NCBI GenBank assembly: GCA_963785815.1 | Contig: CAWAWN010000003.1 | Location: 1,315,206-1,379,205 of the forward strand | Source of the DNA: UBA4742 sp963785815 | GTDB taxonomy: Bacteria > Actinomycetota > Acidimicrobiia > Acidimicrobiales > Acidimicrobilacustridaceae | Direction: 5' to 3' | DNA: 64,000 bases | In this document: positions 31,905 through 39,601 of the stretch, in pieces | Position numbering within the stretch: the stretch's first letter is position 1 | Layout: the number at the start of each line of letters is the position of its first letter | Position numbers and translations under genes: made by a program | The notes under the pieces: model-generated | What the model saw: only the letters and a program-made list of their open reading frames with translations | What the model was told of the DNA's origin: nothing | Database searches by the model: none

Positions 31905-32435
31905 CTAGGAGGTCCAGCTGCGGCGGCGGAGCTCGTAGATCCCGATGGAGGCAGCCACGGCCACGTTCAGCGAGCCGATGGCGCCGAGCTGGGGCAGGTA
32001 GCCCACCGCCTCGCAGCGGGCCAGCCCGGCCTTGGACAGGCCCCGGTCCTCGTGGCCCACGGCCAGGCACACGTCGGGGCCCAGGGCCAGCTCGTGCAGG
32101 GGGCGCGCCCCCTCGGCCAGCTCCAAGCCGACCAGCTGGTACCCCTCGGCGAGCACCTGGTCGGCGGCCTGGTCCACATCGGCGGCGTCGGTCCAGGTCA
32201 GGAAGCGCTGGGAGCCCAGCGCCGTCTTGCCCGTCTTGGGGTGGTCGGGCGACTCGGTGGGCGGCACCAGCCACAGGTGGTCGACGCGGTAGGCGGCCGC
32301 CGTGCGCAGGATGGTGCCCACGTTGTAGGGCGTCTGGACGCCGTCGAGCAGCAGGGCCACCCGACCATGGGTGCGCCGGCGCCAGTCGCGGTGCAGCCGC
32401 TTGAGCTCGGTGCCGGTGAGGTTGCGTGCCGTCAC
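31905..32435 (-). CDS. SpoU/TrmH-type RNA ribose methyltransferase
   Basis: This 176-residue SPOUT methyltransferase has the three knot motifs: LLLDGVQTPYNVGTILRTAAA, CLAVGHEDRGLSKAG, and LGAIGSLNVAVAASIGIYE. It methylates a ribose 2'-OH in tRNA or rRNA; the exact target cannot be read from sequence. The GTG start at 32435 overlaps the stop of the upstream methyltransferase (32432) by 4 bp on the minus strand, so the two are a two-gene operon. Confidence 0.88.
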   Translation of the reverse strand: MTARNLTGTELKRLHRDWRRRTHGRVALLLDGVQTPYNVGTILRTAAAYRVDHLWLVPPTESPDHPKTGKTALGSQRFLTWTDAADVDQAADQVLAEGYQLVGLELAEGARPLHELALGPDVCLAVGHEDRGLSKAGLARCEAVGYLPQLGAIGSLNVAVAASIGIYELRRRSWTS

Positions 32436-33073
32436 CCGGGCGCCCGCGTGACCTGCAGGATGCGGTAGCCGCCCCGGGAGCCGAACCGGGTGGTGGGCCA
32501 GCCCGACCGGTTCAACCACGTGGTCAACGAGTCGGCCCCCAGGTGCTTGTGCACCACCAGGCAGGCCTCGCCCCGCGCGCTCAGCCGCCCCAGCCAGTGC
32601 GACAGCAGCGCGTGCAGGACCGGCTTGCCCACCCGGATGGGCGGGTTGGACCACAGGGCGTCGATGGCGAGGTCGTCGGGCATCCCGGGCACGGGCGTGG
32701 TCGGGTCGGGCGCCACCTGCACGGCCGTCACGTTGTCGAGGTGGGCGGCGGCGGCGTTGGCCCGGGTCAGCTCCACGGCCCGGGCGTTCACGTCGATGGC
32801 CCACACCCGCGCCGTCGGGGCACGCCGGGCCAGCGTGAGGGCGATGGGGCCGTAGCCGCAGCCCAGGTCGACCACCTCGGTGGCGCCCGCGGGCAGCGGG
32901 GGACCGGCGCCGAGCAGGTAGCGGGTGCCCTCGTCCACCGCGTCGACCGAGAACACGCCCCGATCCGCGGTCAGGTCGAAGGTGAGGTCCGGCAGGGTGA
33001 GGCGCAGGGTGTGCGGCCGGGAGGCCACCGCCGGTCGCGGCTCGAAGTACTGCCCGGCGTGCGCTGGCTCCAT
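32432..33073 (-). CDS. RsmC-like rRNA (guanine-N2) methyltransferase
   Basis: This 213-residue class I SAM methyltransferase has SAM motif I VVDLGCGYGPIALTLA, motif II VWAIDVNARAVELTRANA, and the catalytic SNPPIRVGK, the NPP(F/Y/I) motif typical of N2-guanine RNA methyltransferases. It resembles the C-terminal half of RsmC/RlmG; the target is inferred. ATG 33073 lies only 24 bp from the divergent def ATG, and each has its own -10 in that gap. Confidence 0.87.
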   Translation of the reverse strand: MEPAHAGQYFEPRPAVASRPHTLRLTLPDLTFDLTADRGVFSVDAVDEGTRYLLGAGPPLPAGATEVVDLGCGYGPIALTLARRAPTARVWAIDVNARAVELTRANAAAAHLDNVTAVQVAPDPTTPVPGMPDDLAIDALWSNPPIRVGKPVLHALLSHWLGRLSARGEACLVVHKHLGADSLTTWLNRSGWPTTRFGSRGGYRILQVTRAPG

Positions 33074-33080
33074 CGCCGCG

Positions 33081-33090
33081 ACGCTACCCT
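33081..33090. promoter_or_regulatory. Overlapping divergent -10 elements of rsmC-like and def
   Basis: On the plus strand TACCCT (33085-33090) lies 7 nt before the def ATG. On the minus strand TAGCGT (33086-33081) lies 7 nt before the rsmC-like ATG. The two hexamers share the central TA. Both genes therefore fit leaderless promoters facing apart from a 24-bp gap, and simultaneous occupancy by two polymerases looks impossible. Confidence 0.55.
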
Positions 33091-33097
33091 TGAAAGC

Positions 33098-33628
33098 ATG
33101 GCCCCCTACACCATCCGCGTGTTCGGCGACCCCGTCCTCAAGCAACGGGCGAAGGAGATCACCGACATCGACGGCGCCGTCGCCCGCCTGGCCGACGACA
33201 TGCTCGAGACCCTCTACGACGCCCACGGCGCCGGCCTGGCGGCCACCCAGGTCGGGGTGCAGAAGCGCCTGTTCGTCTACGACATCGACGACGATCCCAT
33301 CGTCATCGTGAACCCGGTCATCACCGAGACCCGAGGCGAGTGGACCCACCTCGAGGGGTGCCTGTCGGTGCCGGGCCTCAGCTGGGAGATCGTGCGCCCC
33401 AAAGAGGTGCTGCTCACCGGCTACGACCTCGACGGCAACGAGCTGCAGATCGAGGCCGACGAGCTCGAGGCCCGGGTCTTCCTGCACGAGCTCGACCACC
33501 TCGACGGCGTCCTGTTGCTCGAGCACCTCGACGAGGACCAGCGCAAGGAGGCCCGCAAGGCCCTGCGCGAGATGGCCTTGGCCGTCCCCGAGACCGTCGC
33601 CCCCCACCTGGGGCTCGGGACGCGCTGA
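33098..33628 (+). CDS. def: Peptide deformylase
   Basis: This 176-residue metallo-hydrolase removes N-formyl groups from nascent proteins. All three motifs are intact: GAGLAATQVG, EGCLSVPG (metal Cys), and HELDHLDG (two metal His and the catalytic Glu). YTIRVFGDPVLKQRAKEI is the usual start. It is followed by fmt after 17 nt, so formylation and deformylation are co-expressed. Confidence 0.96.
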   Translation: MAPYTIRVFGDPVLKQRAKEITDIDGAVARLADDMLETLYDAHGAGLAATQVGVQKRLFVYDIDDDPIVIVNPVITETRGEWTHLEGCLSVPGLSWEIVRPKEVLLTGYDLDGNELQIEADELEARVFLHELDHLDGVLLLEHLDEDQRKEARKALREMALAVPETVAPHLGLGTR

Positions 33629-33645
33629 GCGCTCCTGCGCCGGCG

Positions 33646-34521
33646 GTGGCGCACCGCCTGGTGTTCCTGGGGACCCCCGAGGCGGCTGTGCCGCCGCTGC
33701 GCGCCCTGCATGCCGACGGGTTCGAGGTGGCGCTGGTGGTGACCCGCGCCGATGCCCGTCGAGGCCGGGGCACGGCGCTGTCGCCCAGCCCGGTCAAGGC
33801 CGCCGCCCTCGAGCTCGGCCTGCCCGTCAGCCACCGGGTCGACGACGTGCTGGACGTCAAGGCCGACCTGGGCGTGGTGGTGGCCTTCGGCCGGATCATC
33901 AAGCCCCACGTCCTCGACGTGTTGCCCATGGTCAACCTGCACTTCTCGCTGCTGCCGCGTTGGCGGGGGGCGGCGCCGGTGGAGCGGGCCATCCTGGCCG
34001 GCGATGCCTGGACCGGTGTGTGCCTGATGGATGTCGAGGAGGGCCTCGACACCGGCGGCGTGCGGGCCGAGGCCGAGCTCGAGATCGGCCTCGACGAGAC
34101 GGCCGACGAGCTGCGGGCCCGCCTGGTCGAAGCCGGGACCAGCCTGCTGCGCCACGCCCTGCGCACCGGCCTGTACCCGGCCGAGCCCCAGATCGGCGAG
34201 CCCACGTACGCGGCCAAGATCGAACCCAGCGAGCTGCGCCTGGACTGGACCCGCTCGGCGGTGGAGCTGCACCGGGTGGTGCGGGTCGGTGGCGCCTTCA
34301 CCACCTTCCGCGGCAAGCGGCTCAAGGTGTGGCGCACGCGCCTGGCCGACCACCGAGCCGGTCCGGCCGGCAGCTTCGACGAGCTCACCGTCAGGACCGG
34401 CAGCGGTGGTGGTCTCGAGCTGGTCGAGGTGCAGCCGGAGGGGAAGGGCCGCATGGACGCGGGAGCCTGGTGGCGGGGCCTCAACCCGCGACCGGCGCCC
34501 GACGAGCAGTTGGGCCCGTGA
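33646..34521 (+). CDS. fmt: Methionyl-tRNA formyltransferase
   Basis: This 291-residue enzyme formylates initiator Met-tRNA. It begins RLVFLGTPEAAVPPLRAL, with VVVAFGRIIKPHVLD and the catalytic core NLHFSLLPRWRGAAPVERAILAGD, then GVCLMDVEEGLDTG. The C-terminal tRNA-binding domain starts near residue 205. GTG 33646 gives the conserved N-terminus; a CTG at 33625 overlapping the def stop is the alternative. The stop overlaps rsmB by 4 bp. Confidence 0.95.
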   Translation: MAHRLVFLGTPEAAVPPLRALHADGFEVALVVTRADARRGRGTALSPSPVKAAALELGLPVSHRVDDVLDVKADLGVVVAFGRIIKPHVLDVLPMVNLHFSLLPRWRGAAPVERAILAGDAWTGVCLMDVEEGLDTGGVRAEAELEIGLDETADELRARLVEAGTSLLRHALRTGLYPAEPQIGEPTYAAKIEPSELRLDWTRSAVELHRVVRVGGAFTTFRGKRLKVWRTRLADHRAGPAGSFDELTVRTGSGGGLELVEVQPEGKGRMDAGAWWRGLNPRPAPDEQLGP

Positions 34522-35729
34522 CCCCGTCGCGGCCGAGCCGATCGCCTCGCTCGTCCCGGGGGCCGGGATCGGCGGGATCTGAGAGCGCGTCGGCCCGGCC
34601 CGCGACCGACGACCCCCGCCGCCTGGCCCGCGACGTGCTCGTGCGCATCGAGCGCGACCGGGCCTACGCCAACCTGGCCCTGCCGGCTGCCCTGGAGCGC
34701 AGCCACCTGGAGCCGCGGGACCGAGGCCTGGTGACCGAGCTGGTGTACGGCGTGACGCGCATGCGCCGGGCCCTCGACTGGCTCGTCGACCGCTTCTTGT
34801 CCCACGATCCAGACCCGACCACCCGGGCGGCGCTGCGCCTGGGGGCCTACCAGCTCACCTTCCTGGACACCCCGGCGCACGCCGCGGTGAGCACCGCGGT
34901 GGCGGTGGCCCCCGCCCGGACCAAGGGGATGGTCAACGCCGTGCTGCGCCGGGTGAGCCAGGCCGATCGGGAGTGGCCCGACGAGCCCACCCGGCTGAGC
35001 TACCCCGACTGGATCGTCGACCGCCTGACCGCCGACCTCGGCGCCGACGTGGCCACCGCGGCCATGGCGTCGATGAACGCGGCGGCGTCGGTGGTCACGC
35101 GCGAGGACGGCTATCGCCAGGACACGGCCTCGCAGTGGGTCGCCGAGGCCGTCGACGCCCAGGCTGGCCAGCGGGTGGTCGACCTGTGCGCCGGTCCCGG
35201 CGGCAAGGCCACCGGGATGGCCGCGTCGGGCGCGGCGGTCACCGCCCTGGAGCTGCACCCGGCCCGGGCCGGGCTGGTGGCCGCCAACGCCCGACGGGTG
35301 GGATCGGCCCACCTGTCGACCGTCGCCGGCGACGGTTGTCGGCCGCCGCTGCGCCCGGGGCGCGCCGATCGGGTGCTGGTCGACGCCCCCTGCTCGGGCC
35401 TGGGTTCACTGCGCCGACGCCCCGACGCCCGCTGGCGCATCGAACCCGGTGACGTGGGACGCCTGGTCGAGCTGCAGCGGGACCTGCTCGACGCGGCCGT
35501 GCCGCTGCTGTGCCCGGGTGGCGAGCTCGTCTACTCCGTGTGCACCCTCACCCGGCTGGAGACCCTGGGGATCGACGGGTGGCTGGCCGACACCCACCCC
35601 GACCTCGAAGCCCTGCCGGTCGGTGGTCCGGATCTGGCCGACCACGGTGTGGCTCACGGACGGGGCGTGCTGGTGCTGCCCCAGGCGGCCGGCACCGACG
35701 GCATGTTCGTGCTGCGCCTGCGTCGGTAA
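34518..35729 (+). CDS. rsmB: 16S rRNA (cytosine-967-C5) methyltransferase
   Basis: This 403-residue protein has a NusB-like N-terminal domain (about residues 35-165: ARDVLVRIERDRAYANLALP, then LRLGAYQLTFLD) and a C-terminal RsmB/NOL1 catalytic domain. SAM motif VVDLCAGPGGKATGMA, first Cys in VDAPCSGLGSLRRRPD, and second Cys in VYSVCTLT are present. The first ~33 residues are a Ser/Arg/Pro-rich extension. The GTG start overlaps fmt (GTGA). Its TAA stop is part of the next gene's -10. Confidence 0.95.
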   Translation: MTPSRPSRSPRSSRGPGSAGSESASARPATDDPRRLARDVLVRIERDRAYANLALPAALERSHLEPRDRGLVTELVYGVTRMRRALDWLVDRFLSHDPDPTTRAALRLGAYQLTFLDTPAHAAVSTAVAVAPARTKGMVNAVLRRVSQADREWPDEPTRLSYPDWIVDRLTADLGADVATAAMASMNAAASVVTREDGYRQDTASQWVAEAVDAQAGQRVVDLCAGPGGKATGMAASGAAVTALELHPARAGLVAANARRVGSAHLSTVAGDGCRPPLRPGRADRVLVDAPCSGLGSLRRRPDARWRIEPGDVGRLVELQRDLLDAAVPLLCPGGELVYSVCTLTRLETLGIDGWLADTHPDLEALPVGGPDLADHGVAHGRGVLVLPQAAGTDGMFVLRLRR

Positions 35730-35732
35730 CCT
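35727..35732 (+). promoter_or_regulatory. -10 hexamer of the MogA-like gene, overlapping the rsmB stop codon
   Basis: TAACCT uses the rsmB TAA stop as its first three bases and lies 6 nt before the ATG at 35739. Confidence 0.45.
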
Positions 35733-35738
35733 CCGGCC

Positions 35739-36344
35739 ATGCCCGACGCCCACGCCGAGTCGTCCCACCACGACCACGACCAGCACGACCACGACCAGCA
35801 CGACCACGACCAGCACGACCACGACCACCACGACCACCACGACCGTGGCGGGTCCGACCAGGATTCGGATCGGCTGGCGGCCAAGGTGCTGACCGTGTCC
35901 GACGGCGTGGCCGCCGGCACCCGAGCCGACACCGGCGGCGCCGGGCTGGCGGCCCGGCTGTCGGCCGCCGACTTCGACGTGGTGGAAGCCCGGGTGGTGG
36001 CCGACGGGCGCGAGGCGGTGGGCGAGGCGCTGGTCGAGCTGTCCGAGGGCTTCGCCGGTCTGGTGGTGACCACCGGCGGGACCGGGTTCGGGCCTCGGGA
36101 CCTCACCCCCGAAGGCACCTTGGTGGTGCTCGACCGCCAGGCGCCGGGCCTGGCCGAAGCCATGCGCCTGGTGTCGCCGCTCGGGCGCCTGTCACGGGCG
36201 GTGGCCGGCACCCGGGGTCGCACGCTCATCCTCAACACCCCGGGGTCCCCCGCCGGCGCGGTCGAGTGCCTGGAGGCCGTGCTCGACGTGGTGCCCCACG
36301 TCCTGCGCCTGCTGGCCGACCAGACCACGGCCCATCCCCGCTGA
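35739..36344 (+). CDS. MogA/MoaB-family protein with histidine-rich N-terminus
   Basis: This 201-residue protein has a molybdopterin-binding fold from about residue 40 on: KVLTVSDGVAAGTRADTGG, VVTTGGTGFGPRDLTPEGT, and LPG-like LILNTPGSPAGAVECLEAVL. This matches MoaB/MogA, which adenylate molybdopterin. The first 35 residues are unusual: 14 histidines between residues 5 and 34, with three exact HDHDQ repeats and then HDHDHHDHH. That segment looks like a metal-binding or storage tail. It is encoded by a 15-bp tandem repeat. Start ATG 35739 has a -10 6 nt upstream. Confidence 0.85.
   Translation: MPDAHAESSHHDHDQHDHDQHDHDQHDHDHHDHHDRGGSDQDSDRLAAKVLTVSDGVAAGTRADTGGAGLAARLSAADFDVVEARVVADGREAVGEALVELSEGFAGLVVTTGGTGFGPRDLTPEGTLVVLDRQAPGLAEAMRLVSPLGRLSRAVAGTRGRTLILNTPGSPAGAVECLEAVLDVVPHVLRLLADQTTAHPR
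35769..35830 (+). repeat. 15-bp tandem repeat encoding HDHDQ
   Basis: Three exact copies of a 15-bp unit (CACGACCACGACCAG) occupy 35769-35813 and are followed by degenerate CACGAC copies. It keeps the reading frame, so copy changes would alter only the histidine tail length. Confidence 0.8.
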
Positions 36345-36412
36345 CCTCGGATCCCTCACCGAGAATTGAAACGCGTTCTTGTTTGGGACTTCCCCCTCGG
36401 GGGACCGTCGGA

Positions 36413-36418
36413 TACAGT
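36413..36418 (+). promoter_or_regulatory. Candidate -10 upstream of ribD
   Basis: TACAGT lies just before an 18-bp palindrome and 84 nt before the ribD start. No convincing -35 was found at 17 bp. Confidence 0.3.
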
Positions 36419-36427
36419 GGTCGCAAC

Positions 36428-36445
36428 GTCACACGGCCGTGTGAC
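36428..36445. promoter_or_regulatory. Perfect 18-bp palindrome upstream of ribD
   Basis: GTCACACGGCCGTGTGAC is its own reverse complement. It sits about 10 bp after the candidate -10, around the expected transcription start, so it could be an operator for a dimeric repressor. No FMN riboswitch core was found in this 158-bp gap. Confidence 0.4.
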
Positions 36446-36502
36446 ATTCGACCATCCGACGAGGTCCGACCGGTCCGGCACCGGGCGACCGCCGAGGCGA
36501 CC

Positions 36503-37639
36503 TTGACCAGCCCCAACCCGACCGACCCCCTTCCCACCACCCCGCGTGGCCGCCACGTCGACGCCAGACGGCTCCTCCAGGCCGTGGCGGTGGCTGCCGC
36601 GGCGCGGCGAGCCGTGTCCCCCCGGCCGTGGGTCGGCGCCGTGGTGGTGCCGGCCGGGGCGCCAGCCGACCACCCGGGATTCGCGGGGGCCACGCGGGGT
36701 CGCGCCGGCAGCGACGGCCCGCACGCCGAGGTGGCCGCCCTCGACGCCGCCGGGTCGGCGGCCCGAGGCGCCACGCTCTACGTCACCCTCGAGCCCTGCA
36801 CCCACGCCGGGCAGCGAGAACGGTCGTGCGCCGACGCCGCCATCGGTGCCCGGGTGGCGCGGGTGGTGGTGGGGGTGGTCGATCCCGATCCCCGGGTGGC
36901 CGGGCGCGGCATCGCGCACCTGCGCGCCGCCGGGCTCACCGTCGAGGTGGCTGGTGAGGTCGCCGGTCTCGAGGACGCCGCCACCGCGGTGGCCGAGCAG
37001 CTGGCGCCCTACCTGCACCACCGCCGCACCGGGCGCCCGCTGGTCATCCTCAAGCTGGCGGCCAGCCTGGACGGCGGCACCGCCGCCCCGGACGGCTCCA
37101 GCCAGTGGATCACCGGGGACGAGGCCCGCCTCGATGCGCACCGCCTCCGCGCCGACTGCGACGCCATCGCCGTGGGTGCGGGCACCGTGCGCCTCGACGA
37201 CCCGGCGTTGACCGTGCGGCTGCCCGACGGCGAGCTGCCCGACGGGTTCGTGCCGCCGCTCCGGGTGGTGCTCGGCCAGGCCCCACCCGAGGCCCGGGTG
37301 CATCCAGCCCTCGAGCTGTCCGGTGAGCTCGACCAGGTGCTGGACGAGCTGGGGGAGCGGGGCGTGCTGCAGCTGCTGGTGGAGGGCGGTGCCGGGCTGG
37401 CCCACGACCTGCACCACGCGGGCCTGGTCGACCGCTACGTCCTCTACCTGGCCCCGCTGCTGTTCGGGGGCGACGACGCCCGAGGCCTGTTCGCCGGCGC
37501 CGGGGCGGCCACGCTGGCCGATGCCTGGCGAGGTCGGCTGCTCGGCATCACCCGGTTGGGCGACGACCTGCGCGTCGACCTGGCGCCGCGAGCTACCGCC
37601 GGACGATCCCGGACCGATACCGTCGCCCCCGGAGGCTGA
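36503..37639 (+). CDS. ribD: Bifunctional riboflavin deaminase/reductase RibD
   Basis: This 378-residue protein carries out the second and third steps of riboflavin synthesis. The deaminase half has the zinc site HAEVAALDAA and LEPCTHAGQRERSCADAA. The reductase half (about 165 on) has RPLVILKLAASLDGGTA, SQWITGDEARLDAHRLRADCDAI in parts, and LLVEGGAGLAHDL. The PCTHAGQRERSC spacing is typical of actinobacterial forms. The TTG start at 36503 is supported by frame; there is no strong SD. The next gene starts 2 bp after the stop. Confidence 0.94.
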   Translation: MTSPNPTDPLPTTPRGRHVDARRLLQAVAVAAAARRAVSPRPWVGAVVVPAGAPADHPGFAGATRGRAGSDGPHAEVAALDAAGSAARGATLYVTLEPCTHAGQRERSCADAAIGARVARVVVGVVDPDPRVAGRGIAHLRAAGLTVEVAGEVAGLEDAATAVAEQLAPYLHHRRTGRPLVILKLAASLDGGTAAPDGSSQWITGDEARLDAHRLRADCDAIAVGAGTVRLDDPALTVRLPDGELPDGFVPPLRVVLGQAPPEARVHPALELSGELDQVLDELGERGVLQLLVEGGAGLAHDLHHAGLVDRYVLYLAPLLFGGDDARGLFAGAGAATLADAWRGRLLGITRLGDDLRVDLAPRATAGRSRTDTVAPGG

Positions 37640-37641
37640 CC

Positions 37642-38259
37642 ATGTTCACCGGGATCGTCGAGGAGTTGGGCACCGTGGGCGGGCGCGACGGCTCGCGTCT
37701 GCGCATCCAGGCCCGGGCCGTGCTCGACGGCGTGCACCGGGGTGACTCCACCGCGGTCAACGGGTGCTGCCTGACCGTGGTCGACTTCGACGTGGCGGCC
37801 GGGTGGTGGGAGGCCGACGTCACCGCCGAGACCTTCGCCCGCACCAGCCTGGGGGCCCTGCGCCCCGGCGACCCGGTCAACCTGGAGCGCCCGGTTCGCC
37901 TCGAGGACCGCCTGGGCGGCCACCTGGTGCAGGGCCACGTCGACGGCGTGGGCCAGATCGTGTCGCCGGCCCCCGACCTGGCCGTGCGCGCGCCCGTCGA
38001 GCTGCTGCGCTACGTGGTCGAGAAGGGCTCGATCACCGTCGACGGCATCAGCCTCACCGTGGTGGACGTGCTGGCCGACGGCTTCACCGTGGCCGTCATC
38101 CCCCACACCGCGGCGGTCACCACCCTCGGCCGCAACGGGGTCGGTGATCCGGTGAACCTCGAGGTCGACGTGATGGCCAAGTACGCCGAACGCCTGCTGT
38201 CGGCCCAGCTCGAATCGCTCGGCGCCGCGCCCGCCCCCACCCCCGGAGGTCAGCGATGA
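37642..38259 (+). CDS. ribE: Riboflavin synthase alpha chain
   Basis: This 205-residue trimeric enzyme dismutates two 6,7-dimethyl-8-ribityllumazine molecules to riboflavin. The two lumazine-binding repeats start at MFTGIVEELGTV and at HLVQGHVDGVGQI, with VNGCCLTVVDFD and VDGISLTVVDV as matched motifs. The C-terminus ends in GGQR with GGAGG just before the TGA, which overlaps the ATG of the first downstream minicistron by 4 bp. Confidence 0.95.
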   Translation: MFTGIVEELGTVGGRDGSRLRIQARAVLDGVHRGDSTAVNGCCLTVVDFDVAAGWWEADVTAETFARTSLGALRPGDPVNLERPVRLEDRLGGHLVQGHVDGVGQIVSPAPDLAVRAPVELLRYVVEKGSITVDGISLTVVDVLADGFTVAVIPHTAAVTTLGRNGVGDPVNLEVDVMAKYAERLLSAQLESLGAAPAPTPGGQR

Positions 38260-38363
38260 CCGTCCAGCAGGAGCGTCAGCGATGACCGTCCAGCAGGAGC
38301 GTCAGCTATGACCGTCCAGCAGGAGCGTCAGCGATGACCGTCCTCCAGGAGCGTCAGCCATGA
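38256..38363 (+). repeat. Four 26-bp tandem repeats forming a minicistron chain into ribBA
   Basis: ATG codons lie at 38256, 38282, 38308, 38334 and 38360, exactly 26 bp apart; the last is the ribBA start. Each unit begins ATGACCGTC and carries AGGAG with an 8-nt gap to the next ATG. Read from each ATG, a 9-codon ORF (MTVQQERQR, MTVQQERQL, MTVQQERQR, MTVLQERQP) ends in a TGA overlapping the next ATG by 4 bp (ATGA). ribE ends the same way into the first unit. Thus every junction from ribE to ribBA has stop-start coupling geometry. Because 26 is not a multiple of 3, coupling is kept at any copy number. Confidence 0.85.
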
Positions 38364-39601
38364 CCGTCAAGAACGAGGCCCGCGAGGGGTTCGCCACCAT
38401 CCCCGACGCCATCGCCGCCATCGCCCAGGGCGACATCGTGGTGGTGGTCGACGACGAGGACCGCGAGAACGAGGGCGACCTCATCATGGCGGCCGAGTCG
38501 GCCACCCCGGAGAAGATCGCCTTCTTCGTGCGCCACACCTCCGGGGTCATCTGCGCCCCGCTCACCGGCGAACGCCTCGATGAGCTCGACATCCCGCTCA
38601 TGGTGCGCGACAACACCGAGGCCCAGCGGACGGCCTTCACCTACAGCGTCGACTTCCGCCACGGCACCTCCACCGGCATCTCAGCCGGCGACCGGGCCGC
38701 CACCATCCAGAGCCTGATCGACCCGGCCACCCGCCCCGGCGACCTGGCTCGGCCAGGCCACATCTTCCCGCTGCGCTACTCCGACGGCGGGGTGCTCAAG
38801 CGCGCCGGGCACACCGAGGCAGCGGTCGACCTGGCCCGCATGGCCGGCCTCTACCCGGCGGGCGTGCTGTGCGAGATCGTCAACGACGACGGCACCATGG
38901 CCCGGGTGCCCGACCTGATCGACTTCTGCGCCACCCACGGGTTGCTGATGATCTCGATCGCCGAGCTCATCCGCTACCGCCGCCAGAACGAGAAGCTGGT
39001 CAAGCGGGTGGCCGAGGCCCGCATCCCCACCGACTGGGGCGAGTTCACCTGCTACGTCTACGAGTCGGTGCTCAACGGGGAGCAGCACATCGCCATGGTC
39101 AAGGGCGCGGTGCAGGGCGAGGACGACGTGCTGGTGCGGGTGCACAGCGAGTGCCTGACCGGTGACGTCTTCGGCTCGTTGCGCTGCGACTGCGGCATCC
39201 AGCTCGACCAGGCGATGCGCCTGATCTCCGAGGAGGGCCTGGGCGCGCTGGTGTACCTGCGGGGCCACGAGGGACGGGGCATCGGCATCGGCCACAAGAT
39301 CCGCGCCTACAACCTCCAGGACCAGGGCCGCGACACCGTGGACGCCAACCTCGAGCTGGGCCTGCCGGTGGACAGCCGCGAGTACGGCATCGGAGCCCAG
39401 ATCCTGGTCGACCTGGGCATCACCACGATGCGCCTGCTGACCAACAACCCGGCCAAGTTCGGGGGGCTCGACGGATTCGGGCTCGAGGTCACGGGTCGGG
39501 TGCCGGTCGAGACCGTCCCCAACCCCGAGAACCTGGCCTACCTACGCACCAAGCGGGAGCGGATGGGCCATCTCCTCGACGGGCTCGACGACCCCAGCTG
39601 A
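38360..39601 (+). CDS. ribBA: Bifunctional 3,4-DHBP synthase / GTP cyclohydrolase II
   Basis: This 413-residue protein catalyses both starting reactions of riboflavin synthesis. The RibB half (to about 205) has DDEDRENEGDLIMAAE, CAPLTGERLDELDIP, and RPGHIFPLR. The RibA half has RVHSECLTGDVFGSLRCDCG (zinc Cys), YLRGHEGRGIGI and LLTNNPAKFGGL. ATG 38360 is the last ATG of the 26-bp repeat array and gives a normal N-terminus. The last 60 bp overlap the antisense acyltransferase gene. Confidence 0.96.
   Translation: MTVKNEAREGFATIPDAIAAIAQGDIVVVVDDEDRENEGDLIMAAESATPEKIAFFVRHTSGVICAPLTGERLDELDIPLMVRDNTEAQRTAFTYSVDFRHGTSTGISAGDRAATIQSLIDPATRPGDLARPGHIFPLRYSDGGVLKRAGHTEAAVDLARMAGLYPAGVLCEIVNDDGTMARVPDLIDFCATHGLLMISIAELIRYRRQNEKLVKRVAEARIPTDWGEFTCYVYESVLNGEQHIAMVKGAVQGEDDVLVRVHSECLTGDVFGSLRCDCGIQLDQAMRLISEEGLGALVYLRGHEGRGIGIGHKIRAYNLQDQGRDTVDANLELGLPVDSREYGIGAQILVDLGITTMRLLTNNPAKFGGLDGFGLEVTGRVPVETVPNPENLAYLRTKRERMGHLLDGLDDPS

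Noticed and set aside
36345..36502. FMN (RFN) riboswitch before ribD
   Set aside because: The conserved RFN helices and GGGGCAGGGTG-like core were not found by eye.
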